From an uncultured Prevotella sp. (GTDB taxonomy: Bacteria > Bacteroidota > Bacteroidia > Bacteroidales > Bacteroidaceae), in NCBI GenBank assembly GCA_946186115.1, contig CAMHLV010000025.1:1-39420 (forward strand): 39,420 nucleotides of DNA. The letters run 5' to 3'. The position numbers were made by a program, and so were the translations under genes. This document shows positions 13,304-22,898 of the stretch, one piece after another. A model generated the notes under the pieces. The model was not told where the DNA came from and did not search any database. It saw only the letters and a list, made by a program, of their open reading frames with translations. The first letter of the stretch is position 1, and each line of letters opens with the position of its first letter.

Positions 13304-15763
13304 ATGAAAAAGATTTTTACTTTATTTACGCTTCTGCTGTGCGTTGTCAGCAGTGCGTGGGCTACAGAGGAGACAATTTCTCTTGTTTCCTACATAGTGT
13401 CAAACAATACGGCATCGCTTACTTCGACTTCAGAAAACTTGGCAATTACTCTTAGTAGACCTGGAGGAACGTTGCCTGGCCCGGCTAGTAATAGCCGTGG
13501 TTTGCGGTGGCAGAATAAATGTGTTGTATCGGTCAGCGTGTCATCTGGTAATAAGATAAACTCAGTGACGGTAACTACTAGTAAGAATGGTAATAACACT
13601 ACTAGTATTGAATTCACGCTTACTGACGGTACGAATGCTTTGTCTGGCACTTGGGATAATTCTTTGACAGGAAGCAAACAAAATGACTACAAATGGACAG
13701 CAACAGCTAATACATACTATGCAAGCTGGGTTCTGACTAACACAGGAAGCAACGGTGATTTATATATATCTTCTATTACCGTTAACTACGAAACTGCAAC
13801 TGTACAAAACGCAGCACCGACAATTGTCACACAGCCTGAATCTAAAGTGGATGCTTATGTAGGCTTTGAGGCTACACTGACTGTAGGAGCTACAGGCTAT
13901 CCAACTCCAACTTATCAATGGTATCAGAATTCAACGGCAAGTAACGTTGGTGGTACGGCTATTGATGGTGCCACAAATGCTACTTATACTTTTACTCCAA
14001 CAACTGAGGGTACATTCTATTATTATGCAGTTGCAACCAATACATTCAGTAATGAAACTCATACAGCTACGTCAAATGTGTCAACTGTTACCGTGGGTAC
14101 GAAGTATAGTGTTAATTTTGTGTCTGGCAACAGTGGGGCTACTGTGTCAATTCCACCAGCAGAGGTTTTCTATCCTCGTGGAACGGAGATAACGCTTCCC
14201 ACAAACCATTATTTCTATTTGGAAGGTAGTAGCGTGGCAAAGTGGAGCGATGGCGAGAATGAATATGCCCCTGGCGCAAACTATATTGTGAATAAGAATG
14301 TAACGTTCTATCCTGTATTTTCTAATAATACTAAGGCCTTGGGTGCTGAGGAAACCACTATAACGTGGACTTTCTCCAGAGAAGCTGGTGCCCCTCTTTA
14401 CGCTATTGAAGGCAACGGAAAGACCACAACTGTGATTGGAACAACTGCCAATGGCATTGATTTGGCAATGGATGTTGTGCTCTCAGTTAATCCAGACAAT
14501 AATAAAGAGTATGGTAAGTTCAATAATACTGGCTATATAGATCGTGCACAGGTGAATAAATATACTTCCTTTACCATTCCGGCAGTAAAAGGCATGATAG
14601 TGACGTATGTAGGAACCAGTGGTACGGCAGCCGTTGCTGATCCCGTTACATTTGGTGGAGCTCAAGCAACATCTGTAAATGGCTCAACATATACTTATGA
14701 GTATACTGGTGAAGCGGCTACATTGACAATTTCTGACCTGCAAAGCGGACGTTATCCATCAGGCATTACCGTGCAATATCCATTTACAGGCATTCCTGGC
14801 CCCGCTGATCCTGAGAATATGATTCTTGTAGCAACTATAACATGGGATGGAGGCTCTGTTAATGATGGCAAATGGGTTTCATCAAAAAATGAGAACTATA
14901 AATTTAGTGGCACGACAAAGAGATCTAATACTACATACTTCAAAATTGTAGCAGGCACATACACAATTAATGTCCCGTCAGACATGGCAATATCCAATAT
15001 CGCTATCTGTGGATACTCTAAGAGCAACGATGGAACACCTTGTCAAGTTGGTGAAACGAGCAAAACCTTTACTACGGCTACATCAACCGAGATGTATGAT
15101 ATTGTCAATCCAACAGCAGGTGCAGACGTGACGTTTACAACATCATCGAAGGAAATGGATATAATCGCTATATATCTTTATTCTGCAGACGGTTTGACGC
15201 TCACCACCACAACCTCTATGCAGGGCTGGCGTGCATTCTACGATGCAGACAACAGCTATACCGTGGATGAGAATACAAAGGTGTATGTGGCAAAGAATGA
15301 GAACGAAGGCAAGGTGACACTGACGGAATATGCTGCTGGCGTGCCTGCTGGAACTCCCGTGATTCTGAAGACCAGTGCTGAGGCTGAGACTGACGGCACC
15401 TTCAAGATGACACTGACAAAGACCACAGAGACAATCACTCCGGCATATACTGGTGAAAGTCTGCTGAAGGTTACACCTTTTGAAGGCAATGTATATCGCT
15501 TGGGTTCTAAGAGTGGTGAGGTAGGATTCTTCCCCTTCAATGCAACAGGAGCTGCAGCAGGCATTGTGGTTCTCAATGTTGACTCGTCGAATGCTGGTGC
15601 ACGTGGTTTGGGCATAACGTTCGATGATGAGACGACGGCTATTCATAACGTGAAAGATAACATGGACGTTAACAAGAACGTCTATGATTTGCAGGGCCGC
15701 AGCGTGGCTAAGCCCACAAAGGGACTCTACATTGTGAATGGTAAGAAGGTCGTGATTAAGTGA
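13304..15763 (+). CDS. large secreted protein with Ig-like domain and Prevotella-type C-terminal tail
   Basis: An 819-aa protein with a clear signal peptide (MKKIFTLFTLLLCVVSSAWA) and no membrane segment after it. An Ig-like segment lies around 180-265 (PTIVTQPESKVDAYVG and PTYQWYQN). Beta-rich stretches with repeated LVATITWDGGS and TITWTFSREAG-like starts suggest several jelly-roll or Ig-like modules. Near the end, NVYDLQGRSVAKPTKGLYIVNGKKVVIK is a sorting-type tail as found on surface or type IX-exported proteins. No catalytic domain is recognisable, so binding or adhesion at the cell surface is a guess. A hairpin and a 51-codon gene follow. Confidence 0.85.
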   Translation: MKKIFTLFTLLLCVVSSAWATEETISLVSYIVSNNTASLTSTSENLAITLSRPGGTLPGPASNSRGLRWQNKCVVSVSVSSGNKINSVTVTTSKNGNNTTSIEFTLTDGTNALSGTWDNSLTGSKQNDYKWTATANTYYASWVLTNTGSNGDLYISSITVNYETATVQNAAPTIVTQPESKVDAYVGFEATLTVGATGYPTPTYQWYQNSTASNVGGTAIDGATNATYTFTPTTEGTFYYYAVATNTFSNETHTATSNVSTVTVGTKYSVNFVSGNSGATVSIPPAEVFYPRGTEITLPTNHYFYLEGSSVAKWSDGENEYAPGANYIVNKNVTFYPVFSNNTKALGAEETTITWTFSREAGAPLYAIEGNGKTTTVIGTTANGIDLAMDVVLSVNPDNNKEYGKFNNTGYIDRAQVNKYTSFTIPAVKGMIVTYVGTSGTAAVADPVTFGGAQATSVNGSTYTYEYTGEAATLTISDLQSGRYPSGITVQYPFTGIPGPADPENMILVATITWDGGSVNDGKWVSSKNENYKFSGTTKRSNTTYFKIVAGTYTINVPSDMAISNIAICGYSKSNDGTPCQVGETSKTFTTATSTEMYDIVNPTAGADVTFTTSSKEMDIIAIYLYSADGLTLTTTTSMQGWRAFYDADNSYTVDENTKVYVAKNENEGKVTLTEYAAGVPAGTPVILKTSAEAETDGTFKMTLTKTTETITPAYTGESLLKVTPFEGNVYRLGSKSGEVGFFPFNATGAAAGIVVLNVDSSNAGARGLGITFDDETTAIHNVKDNMDVNKNVYDLQGRSVAKPTKGLYIVNGKKVVIK

Positions 15764-15772
15764 GAGAAATGA

Positions 15773-15806
15773 GAGCTCGCTCACATTTCCGAGCGTGAGC
15801 GAGCTC
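15773..15806 (+). repeat. 12-bp perfect inverted repeat after the secreted-protein gene
   Basis: GAGCTCGCTCAC (15773-15784) pairs perfectly with GTGAGCGAGCTC (15795-15806), with a 10-nt loop. No T run follows, so it may be an mRNA 3'-end or attenuator structure rather than a strong terminator. Confidence 0.65.
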
Positions 15807-15854
15807 AAATGAAGTATAAGATTATTATTAAATAAGATAGGAGGACGATAGAAT

Positions 15855-16010
15855 ATGAAGAAACAGTATATACAGCCTTCTGAGAAGGTAGTCAAGTTGG
15901 TTGCTAAACCATTGTTGAACGAAACGTCGCTGCCAACGAGTGGCGAGACTCCCGACGAGTGGGGCGCCCGTGATGAGGGCGGCTGGCTCGACGACGATGA
16001 CGAAGAATAA
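15855..16010 (+). CDS. 51-aa acidic small protein
   Basis: The ORF starts MKKQYIQPSEKVVKLVAKPLL and ends GGWLDDDDEE before TAA. The pattern of K-x-YIxPxxxV at the start, a hydrophobic/Leu middle and an acidic, Gly/Trp-rich end is one I associate with short proteins that recur behind secreted-protein genes in Prevotella; that is a recollection, not a database result. AGGAGG-like TAGGAGGACG lies 10-18 nt before the ATG, a rare clear ribosome binding site in this window. A strong terminator follows directly. The function is unknown. Confidence 0.7.
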   Translation: MKKQYIQPSEKVVKLVAKPLLNETSLPTSGETPDEWGARDEGGWLDDDDEE

Positions 16011-16011
16011 A

Positions 16012-16050
16012 AAAAGACAGCGGCTGCACTTTGAAGTGCAGCCGCTGTTG
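16012..16050. terminator. bidirectional terminator
   Basis: ACAGCGGCTGCACT (16017-16030) pairs perfectly with AGTGCAGCCGCTGT (16035-16048), with a 4-nt loop. A run of A before it gives a U run for minus-strand transcripts, so it ends the mannose-6-phosphate isomerase gene and probably also the 51-aa gene. Confidence 0.85.
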
Positions 16051-16100
16051 TGAATAATAGGCTATAAGTTTGTAGTCTTACCGAAACGGAAGTGGCAGGG

Positions 16101-17120
16101 CTATTCTGACACCACGTAGGTTTCGAGGAACTTGACGGTTCCTTCCACGCGTACATTATTAATACTAGCTGGAATCAGAATGCTCTCGCCAGCACTGAAA
16201 CTGACTTCCTCACCATCGATGGTTAGGGTGCCCTCGCCCTTCAGGCCAATGAGGATAACGAAGGAGTCGAGCTCCGAGTAGTCGATGGTCATCGGCTCAT
16301 CAAGGTCATAGACGGCAGTGCAGAAATATGGACATTCAACAAGCAGCTGGCCCTCGTTCTTCTTAGGGGTATAGTGCTGACGATAGTCGCTGAGCACGGT
16401 GTAGTCTATCGACTCGGCAGCTTCTTTTGTGTGAAGCTGGCGAAGGTTGCCGTCCTTGTCGCGGCGCTTGTAGTCGTAGATGCGATATGTAACGTCACTG
16501 GTCTGCTGTATCTCTGCCAGATAGCAACCGGCACCGATGGCATGGATGCGCCCTGCGGGGATGAAGAAGCAGTCGCCCTCGCCGACGTTGTATTGTGCCA
16601 GAGCATCGCAAATGGTGTCGTTTTCTACCATCTGCTTGTACTCGTCGGGTGTTATCTGCATCTTAAGGCCATTGTAGAGCTTTGCCGTGGGGGCTGAATC
16701 CATGACGTACCACATCTCTGTCTTGCCGCGAGGTTTGCCCTGACGATGGGCTATCTCGTCGGTGGGGTGTACCTGGATGCTGAGGTCCTGGCGGGCATCG
16801 ATGAACTTGATGAGCAGGGGGAACTCATCGCCGAAGCGTCGGTAGTTGGCCTCGCCAACAAGGCGCCCTTTCTGCTCTGCGACGAGGGTGTTGAGGGTGA
16901 TGGGGGTGGCAGGGGCAGAGGGGGCAGAGGGGGCAGAGGGGGCAGAGGGGGCTGCGAAACTATCGCAGCCTACTGAACCGGAGGGGGTGGATAAACAGGG
17001 GGTGGATAAACAGGGGGTGGATAAGCAGGGGGTCTCGTTGCCAGGGACGCCGGACAGCTGCCAGCTCTCAGTTCCCCAGATGAGGGTTTTGAGAAGAGGG
17101 GTAAATTTGTAATAATTCAT
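16101..17120 (-). CDS. manA: mannose-6-phosphate isomerase, class I, with low-complexity insert
   Basis: Interconverts mannose-6-phosphate and fructose-6-phosphate in the cytoplasm. The core is typical: KFTPLLKTLIWG near the start, SWQLSGV, FPLLIKFIDARQDLSIQVHPTDE (zinc ligands Q and H), KTEMWYVMD, and GRIHAIGAGCYLAEIQQTSDVTYRIYDY. It is 339 aa where relatives have ~320. The excess is an odd stretch after SGVPGNE: three PCLST units and four SAP units, from in-frame DNA minisatellites (16909-17036). The stretch replaces the usual VANG..AGNSLQEL loop, which lies away from the metal site, so the enzyme can still be active. Transcription ends at the hairpin at 16012-16050. Confidence 0.9.
   Translation of the reverse strand: MNYYKFTPLLKTLIWGTESWQLSGVPGNETPCLSTPCLSTPCLSTPSGSVGCDSFAAPSAPSAPSAPSAPATPITLNTLVAEQKGRLVGEANYRRFGDEFPLLIKFIDARQDLSIQVHPTDEIAHRQGKPRGKTEMWYVMDSAPTAKLYNGLKMQITPDEYKQMVENDTICDALAQYNVGEGDCFFIPAGRIHAIGAGCYLAEIQQTSDVTYRIYDYKRRDKDGNLRQLHTKEAAESIDYTVLSDYRQHYTPKKNEGQLLVECPYFCTAVYDLDEPMTIDYSELDSFVILIGLKGEGTLTIDGEEVSFSAGESILIPASINNVRVEGTVKFLETYVVSE
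16909..16951 (-). repeat. in-frame 9-bp minisatellite in manA
   Basis: Four to five units of GGGGCAGAG/GGCAGAGGG on the + strand encode SAP triplets on the minus strand. Confidence 0.9.
16981..17036 (-). repeat. in-frame 15-bp minisatellite in manA
   Basis: Three units of GGTGGATAAACAGGG (the last with one change, TAAGCAGGG) encode CLSTP repeats on the minus strand. Confidence 0.9.
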
Positions 17121-17166
17121 ATAGTAGTTTTGAGATTTATTTTCACTATTGCTTAATCGCAGCCTT

Positions 17167-17290
17167 CAATTATCAATTATCAATTATCAATTATCGATTT
17201 TCGATTTTCGATTTTCGATTTTCGATTTTCAATTTTCGATTTTCAATTTTCAATTCTCAATTTTCAATTTTCAATTCTCAATTTTCAATT
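17167..17290. repeat. AATTATC/GATTTTC/AATTTTC tandem repeat block
   Basis: About 17 heptamer units that drift from TCAATTA to TCGATTT to TCAATTT/TCAATTC. It lies between manA and trkH, in the 3' region of the dxs-trkA-trkH operon. It is related to the block at 8985-9034 in inverse orientation. Confidence 0.85.
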
Positions 17291-17294
17291 ACCC

Positions 17295-18755
17295 TTAGTT
17301 GTCCTTCCAGAAGGCGCGGGTGAAGAGCACCAGCACCGACATGATTTCAAGACGGCCGACGAGCATTAGGAACGAGCATGTCCACTTGATATAGTCGGGC
17401 AGTTCGGTCCACGACATCTCTGGGCCGATTTGCGTGCCCAGCGTCGGTCCCACATTGCTCATACAGCTTAGCGCTATGGTTATGGCATTGGTGTTGTCGA
17501 TGCCTGCTACAATCATGATGGTGGCTGTGATGAGTACCATGACGGTGTAGATGGCAAAGAATGCCAGCAGCGAACTGAGTTTGTTTTGTGGGATGGTCTG
17601 GCCGTTGACCTTGACGGGAAGTACGGCATTGGGGTGCAGAATCTTGCGGAACTCATTGCGCAACACCTTGAATACCATGATGCCGCGGATGCACTTGAAA
17701 CCACCAGTGGTAGAGCCGGAGCATGCTCCGAGGAACATCAGACATCCCAGGATTACCCATGTGACATGTGGCCACAAGGCTGCATCGTCGTTGAAAAGTC
17801 CCGTTGTCGTCATAAACGATACCACCTGGAAGAGGCTTGAGCGGAAGGCATGTTCCAAACCATAGCCGTTGCGCGTCATCAGCAGATACATGATAAACGC
17901 TGTGGTGGTGATGATGACGAAGATGTAGAGCCTGAACTCTGAACTCTTGAACAGGTTGGCGACCTTGAATTTGAATATGGCCATGTAGAGCATGGCGAAG
18001 TTGATGCCCGCCAGGAACTGATAGAGTATAGAGACATACTCGATGCTGGCAGAGTGGAAGAAGGCCGTGGAGTCGTCGTGAGTGGCAAAACCGCCAGTGG
18101 CCGTTGTCGTCATTGCGTAGTTGATACTGTCGAACCAGTCCATGCCGCAAACGTAGTATGAAAGGACGCAGGCTATCGTCAGACCGAGATAGATGGTCCA
18201 TATCCATTTGGCCATGGTTGACAGTCGCGGATGCATCTTTGCTCGCATGGGACCAGTGGCTTCGGCCGAGAACACCTTCATGCTGCCGCTGCCCACCATA
18301 GAGGGCAAGATGGCTATGGTGAAGAATACGATTCCCAGACCACCTATCCACTGCGTCTGAGTGCGCCAATACAGTATGCCGTGAGGCATGCGCTCAACAC
18401 TTTCCAGGATGGTGGCTCCTGTAGTGGTGAAGCCCGACATGGTCTCGAAGAAGGCATCGGTGACGTTTGGGATATAGCCGCCGATGAGGAAGGGCAGCAT
18501 TCCGAAAAAGGTGAAGATAGTCCATGTTGTAGTTACCAGGAAGTAACTGTCGCGGCGGCTCAGATTGTTGCCGGCATTGCGGCCGAGATACTTGAGAACG
18601 AAGCCGGCACTGATGGAGAGGATAGTGGAGATGAGGAAGGACATGAGGTCGTCTTCACCATAATATAATGATATGGCGGCGCAACATGCCAGCAACCCTC
18701 CCAACATGAAGAGCAGCGAACCGATAATCTTATAGACGAGCTGGAAGTTTACCAT
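17295..18755 (-). CDS. trkH: TrkH-family potassium transporter, membrane subunit
   Basis: A 486-aa integral membrane protein with about ten to twelve hydrophobic segments and TrkH/KtrB pore-loop signatures: FFETMSGFTTTGATIL (first), MTTTATGGFATHDDS, SFMTTTGLFNDD and SCMSNVGPTLG. It takes up K+ with the TrkA protein on its cytoplasmic face. Its start overlaps the end of trkA by 7 nt, so the two are translationally coupled. Confidence 0.93.
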   Translation of the reverse strand: MVNFQLVYKIIGSLLFMLGGLLACCAAISLYYGEDDLMSFLISTILSISAGFVLKYLGRNAGNNLSRRDSYFLVTTTWTIFTFFGMLPFLIGGYIPNVTDAFFETMSGFTTTGATILESVERMPHGILYWRTQTQWIGGLGIVFFTIAILPSMVGSGSMKVFSAEATGPMRAKMHPRLSTMAKWIWTIYLGLTIACVLSYYVCGMDWFDSINYAMTTTATGGFATHDDSTAFFHSASIEYVSILYQFLAGINFAMLYMAIFKFKVANLFKSSEFRLYIFVIITTTAFIMYLLMTRNGYGLEHAFRSSLFQVVSFMTTTGLFNDDAALWPHVTWVILGCLMFLGACSGSTTGGFKCIRGIMVFKVLRNEFRKILHPNAVLPVKVNGQTIPQNKLSSLLAFFAIYTVMVLITATIMIVAGIDNTNAITIALSCMSNVGPTLGTQIGPEMSWTELPDYIKWTCSFLMLVGRLEIMSVLVLFTRAFWKDN

Positions 18756-20107
18756 AGCGCGTTGCTCTTGAAATACTTTTCTACCTTTTTCAGGTTGTGC
18801 TCGTGGCAGAACACCAAGACGGCGTCGCCAGCCTCAATCTGAGTATTACCGTTGACAAGAATGCCCTGCTCGTTGCGAACCAGTCCGCCAATGGTGACGC
18901 CGAAAGGCAGGCCAAGGTCCTTGACGGGCTTCTTGGTGACCTTCGACCCCTTGGCAGCGGTAAATTCGGCCACGTCGCTATCGACGAGCATCAGCGAGCG
19001 GACATTGTTGACGTCGGCATCGAGCATCATCTGATATATGTGGCTGGCGGCCAGTGTCTTCTTATTGATGATGGTGCCTATGTCAAGGCTCTCGGCCATC
19101 TCGACATAGTCGAGGTTCTCGACCATGGCCACAGTCTTGCGTACACCAAGTCGCTTGGCAGTGAGGCAGGCCAGGATGTTAGTCTCGGCATTGCCGGTGA
19201 GTGCCACGAAGGCTTGGGTGTTCTGTATGCCTTCCTCTTGCAGCAGACCGATGTCGCGGCCGTCGCCGTGGATTACCATGACATCGATGTCGGCCAGTTT
19301 CTCGTTGAGCTTCTCGCAGCGCTGTGCGTCTTGCTCCACTATCTTGAGGTTCATGTAGTCGGGTGCTGTCTTGGCAACGCGTACTGCCGTTCGTCCGCCA
19401 CCCATGATGATGACGTTCTTGACGTCGGTATAATGTTCCTTGCCCACTATCTGGCGGATATAAGGGATATACTCGCAGGTGGTCATGAAGTAGGCTATAT
19501 CGTTGATGTGCAACTCGTCGTTACCACCAGGTATCAGAGTCTCGTCAGCACGCTTGATGGCCACGATGTGGTATGGATCGTCAGGGCCGCAGAGGTTGCG
19601 TAGGGGCTGGTTGAGAATCTCGCAGCTCTCACGCAGTTTGATGCCGAGCAGAACGAGGGCACCGCCGTGTATGTCGAGTCGCTGCCGCACCCACGACATC
19701 TTCAGGCCGTTGGTAATGTCGATAGCTGCCAGTACTTCTGGGAAGATGAGCGAGTTGATGCCCATCTTGTCGAAGAAGGAGCGCATTGGGGCGTCCAGAT
19801 ATTCGAAGTTGTCGATGCGTGCCACAGTCTTTTTGGCTCCTAAGGCGTGGGCTATCATACAGGCATTCATGTTGCGGCTTTCGTCGGGTGTGACACCAAC
19901 GAAGAGGTCGGCATGCTCCACACCGGCTTCCTTCAGGGTCTTGATGCTGGTAGTGCGACCCTGCAGCGTCATGATGTCGTACTTGCTGTCGAGGTCGTCC
20001 AATCGGTTGGGGTCCTCGTCGATGAGCACGCAGTCCTGATGGTCGCGTGACAGCAGTTTTGACAGGTGAGTACCTACGGCACCTGCGCCGGCAATGATAA
20101 TCTTCAT
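18749..20107 (-). CDS. trkA: Trk system potassium uptake protein TrkA
   Basis: A 452-aa peripheral regulator of TrkH with two RCK_N-RCK_C repeats. The first Rossmann fold is clear (MKIIIAGAGAVGTHLSKLL, then DEDPNRL). The second begins NVIIMGGGRTAVRVAK near 228 with a changed glycine motif. NAD(H) or ATP binding gates K+ flux. It starts 3 nt after the dxs stop. Confidence 0.93.
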   Translation of the reverse strand: MKIIIAGAGAVGTHLSKLLSRDHQDCVLIDEDPNRLDDLDSKYDIMTLQGRTTSIKTLKEAGVEHADLFVGVTPDESRNMNACMIAHALGAKKTVARIDNFEYLDAPMRSFFDKMGINSLIFPEVLAAIDITNGLKMSWVRQRLDIHGGALVLLGIKLRESCEILNQPLRNLCGPDDPYHIVAIKRADETLIPGGNDELHINDIAYFMTTCEYIPYIRQIVGKEHYTDVKNVIIMGGGRTAVRVAKTAPDYMNLKIVEQDAQRCEKLNEKLADIDVMVIHGDGRDIGLLQEEGIQNTQAFVALTGNAETNILACLTAKRLGVRKTVAMVENLDYVEMAESLDIGTIINKKTLAASHIYQMMLDADVNNVRSLMLVDSDVAEFTAAKGSKVTKKPVKDLGLPFGVTIGGLVRNEQGILVNGNTQIEAGDAVLVFCHEHNLKKVEKYFKSNALW

Positions 20108-20110
20108 GTG

Positions 20111-22006
20111 TTATGTGTGTTGGTGTCTTATCGTTGATATAGCCTCGATGATGCTTACCTTGTCGATGCCGGCAATGGCCTGCAGTTCGCTGACCTTGCC
20201 GTGCTCTACGAATTTGTCGGGCAGACCGAGACGGCGGATGACGGGCGAATAGCCGTTGTCGCTCATCCACTCTAAGATGGCAGAGCCCATACCACCGTTG
20301 CGTACGCCGTCTTCTACTGTTACGATGTATTTGAACTTACGGCCTATTTCGTGCAGCATCTCCTCGTCGAGAGGCTTCAGGAAGCGCAGATCGTAGTGGG
20401 CGATGGATGCAGTCCCCCCTCCGGCTTTCAGCTCATTGATAGCCTCTTCAGCGGTGATGCCTATCGGGCCGATGGTGATGACAGCGATGTCGTCGCCCTC
20501 GCGCAGACAGCGGCCTTTGCCAACGGGAATCTCCTCTAACGGACAGCGCCAGTCAACTTGCGACCCGCAACCTCTGGGGTAGCGGATGACGAATGGTCCG
20601 CGGTTGGGCTGCTGGGCAGTAAACATCAGGCGGCGCAGCTCGTGCTCGTTCAAGGGTGAGGCGATAGTAAGATTAGGTATCGGGCGCAGCGCAGCCAGGT
20701 CGAAGGCTCCATGATGCGTCGGACCGTCTTCTCCCACAAGTCCGGCCCTGTCGAGACAGAGCACAACATTGAGTTTGAGAATGGCAACATCGTGAATGAT
20801 ATTGTCGAAGGCACGCTGCGAGAAAGCACTGTATATGTTGCAGAACGGCTGAAGGCCCTCTTTGGCCATGCCGCCAGAGAATGTTACGGCGTGACCTTCG
20901 GCAATGCCGACGTCGAAGGTGCGCTCGGGCATCTCCTTCATCATTATATTCATAGAGCAACCAGTGGGCATGGCAGGTGTCACTCCTACTATCTTCGGGT
21001 TCTGGCGGGCCAGTTCCAACAGTGTCTCGCCAAATACGTCCTGGAAACGTGGCGGGGTGTTTGTCGTGTCCTTCACCAGTCGCTTACCAGTCTCTGCATC
21101 AAACTTGCCAGGGGCGTGCCATACAGTCACGTCTTTTTCGGCAGGGGCATAGCCGTGGCCTTTCTGGGTATGCAGGTGCAGCAACTTGGGGCCTTTCATG
21201 TTTTTTAGCTGGCGCAGGATGCGCACCAGTTCCTTGACATCGTGGCCGTTGAAGGGACCGAAATAGCGGATGTCCATGCCCTCGAATACATTCTGCTGAT
21301 GAGAAATAGCCGACTTGAAGGCATTTGTGAGGCGGATTAGTCCGCGCCGGCGGTCGTCTTCCAGCAGTCCCACTTTGTGCAGCCAGCGTGTAACCTTGAA
21401 GCGCATGGCATTGTAGGTCTCATTGGTGTTGAGCGACAGAAGGTATTCCTGCATGCCACCGACAGCACGGTCGATAGACATGTTATTGTCGTTGAGGATG
21501 ATGAGGATGTCATTGTCTGATGATGACACGTTGTTTAGTCCCTCATAAGCCAATCCGCCTGACATGGCACCGTCGCCGATGACAGCCACCACATGGCGGT
21601 TGTCATCGGCTGACTTTGCTGCTACGGCCATACCTAAGGCAGCAGAAATACTGTTGGAGGCATGTCCGCACATAAAGGTGTCGTATTCACTCTCCTCTGG
21701 TGAGGGGAACGGACGCAAGCCACCCAATTTGCGGTTGGTGCAGAACAGGTCTTTTCTGCCTGTAAGAATCTTATGGCCGTAAGCCTGATGGCCTACGTCC
21801 CAAACAATGCGGTCGTTCGGTGTGTTGTAAACGTAGTGCAGGGCCACGGTAATCTCTGTGGCACCAAGGCTGGAGGCCAGATGGCCGGGATTGACCGACA
21901 GTTCCTTGACTATGTCGTCGCGCAACTCTTGACAAAGTTGTGGCAGTTGGTCAACTGACAACTTTCTGAGATCCTCAGGGTATTTGATATCTTGTAATAG
22001 TTCCAC
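20111..22006 (-). CDS. dxs: 1-deoxy-D-xylulose-5-phosphate synthase
   Basis: A 631-aa enzyme that joins pyruvate and glyceraldehyde-3-phosphate, the first step of the MEP isoprenoid pathway, with thiamine diphosphate. Features: [16 protein letters not shown], the ThDP motif [52 protein letters not shown] (catalytic Glu) and [15 protein letters not shown]. The length is normal. First gene of the operon with trkA and trkH; the dxs-trkA-trkH order is familiar in Bacteroidales. A short Gly run (KAGGGTAS, near 20415) looks like a minor insert. Confidence 0.95.
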   Translation of the reverse strand: MELLQDIKYPEDLRKLSVDQLPQLCQELRDDIVKELSVNPGHLASSLGATEITVALHYVYNTPNDRIVWDVGHQAYGHKILTGRKDLFCTNRKLGGLRPFPSPEESEYDTFMCGHASNSISAALGMAVAAKSADDNRHVVAVIGDGAMSGGLAYEGLNNVSSSDNDILIILNDNNMSIDRAVGGMQEYLLSLNTNETYNAMRFKVTRWLHKVGLLEDDRRRGLIRLTNAFKSAISHQQNVFEGMDIRYFGPFNGHDVKELVRILRQLKNMKGPKLLHLHTQKGHGYAPAEKDVTVWHAPGKFDAETGKRLVKDTTNTPPRFQDVFGETLLELARQNPKIVGVTPAMPTGCSMNIMMKEMPERTFDVGIAEGHAVTFSGGMAKEGLQPFCNIYSAFSQRAFDNIIHDVAILKLNVVLCLDRAGLVGEDGPTHHGAFDLAALRPIPNLTIASPLNEHELRRLMFTAQQPNRGPFVIRYPRGCGSQVDWRCPLEEIPVGKGRCLREGDDIAVITIGPIGITAEEAINELKAGGGTASIAHYDLRFLKPLDEEMLHEIGRKFKYIVTVEDGVRNGGMGSAILEWMSDNGYSPVIRRLGLPDKFVEHGKVSELQAIAGIDKVSIIEAISTIRHQHT

Positions 22007-22072
22007 TTTATAATGCTTAATGTATAATGCTTAATGCTTAATACATAATACATAATTACATATATGATGGTG

Positions 22073-22102
22073 CAAAGATACATTAATTTACCCGATTGGC
22101 AA
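22073..22102 (-). promoter_or_regulatory. promoter of the dxs-trkA-trkH operon
   Basis: On the minus strand, TTG (22100-22102) and TATCTTTG (22073-22080). The leader contains ATGCTTAA/ATACATAA repeats at 22010-22060 but no riboswitch I recognise. Confidence 0.7.
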
Positions 22103-22120
22103 AATAAAATACCAAAATCC

Positions 22121-22151
22121 TTGCAAATTACATAAATTCTTCATATTTTTG
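22121..22151 (+). promoter_or_regulatory. promoter of the lipoate/glycine-cleavage operon
   Basis: TTG (22121-22123), a 20-nt spacer and TATTTTTG (22144-22151), divergent from and close to the dxs promoter. The leader to the ATG at 22173 is about 15 nt. No glycine riboswitch can be fitted into this space. Confidence 0.7.
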
Positions 22152-22172
22152 CAAAGCAATAACATAAAACTG

Positions 22173-22880
22173 ATGAAGTATATTACGCTTCCCGACGATA
22201 AGACAAGAAGGCTTTCGTTCTACCTGGCTATGGAAGAATACGTGGCCAGATGTATTTGTGATACAGACTGCTTTTTTATGTGGCAGGTTGAGCCCAGTGT
22301 TATCTTTGGCCGCAATCAGTCATTATCCAGTGAGGTCAATATGGAGTATTGCCGTAGGAAGGGCATTAATGTCTATCGCCGTAAGAGCGGTGGCGGTTGT
22401 GTGTATGCCGACAAGTGGAACATCATGCTCTCGTATGTCACTTCCGACGATCAGGTGGGAGTGGTGTTCGACAGGTTTATGGGCATGATAATGCTTGTGC
22501 TCAGAAAACTGGGGATAGAGGCTGTGTCCTCGGCCCGTAACGATGTGCTGATAAACGGCAAGAAGGTGAGCGGAACGGCTTTCTATCATCTGCCGCATGG
22601 CAGTATCGTGCATAGTACGCTGCTCTACGACACCGATATGGAGAATATGACTAATGCCATTACGCCAGGAACCGATAAACTGCAGGCTAAAGGTATCCAG
22701 AGTGTGCGGCAGCGCATCACAATGCTGAAAGACTACACAACACTGAACATAGAAGAGCTGAAAACCTTTATCAGAGATACGCTATGTAGTGACGTGCAGC
22801 AGTTGTCGGAGAGCGACGTGGCTGCAATAGAACAGATAGAACAGACATACCTGAAAGAAGAGTTTATTCACTTACTATAA
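22173..22880 (+). CDS. lplA: lipoate-protein ligase A family protein
   Basis: A 235-aa protein from the ATG at 22173; the TTG at 22149 overlaps the -7 box and is rejected. It attaches lipoate to the lysine of carrier proteins. Features: LSFYLAMEEYVAR, the ligase motif VIFGRNQ, YRRKSGGGCVYADKWNIM (the RRxSGGG motif), NDVLINGKKVSGTAFYH (with the catalytic lysine region) and HSTLLYDTD. It heads the operon, 18 nt before gcvT, and its obvious client is the H protein two genes on. The protein is shorter than E. coli LplA (~340 aa) because the C-terminal accessory domain is missing, so a separate activation step or a transferase role (LipM/LipL-like) is possible. Confidence 0.9.
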   Translation: MKYITLPDDKTRRLSFYLAMEEYVARCICDTDCFFMWQVEPSVIFGRNQSLSSEVNMEYCRRKGINVYRRKSGGGCVYADKWNIMLSYVTSDDQVGVVFDRFMGMIMLVLRKLGIEAVSSARNDVLINGKKVSGTAFYHLPHGSIVHSTLLYDTDMENMTNAITPGTDKLQAKGIQSVRQRITMLKDYTTLNIEELKTFIRDTLCSDVQQLSESDVAAIEQIEQTYLKEEFIHLL

Positions 22881-22898
22881 AATAATACCTGACTAAAT

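Noticed and set aside
22007..22172. Glycine or thiamine riboswitch between dxs and lplA
   Set aside because: Both promoters leave too little leader and no conserved aptamer core is visible.
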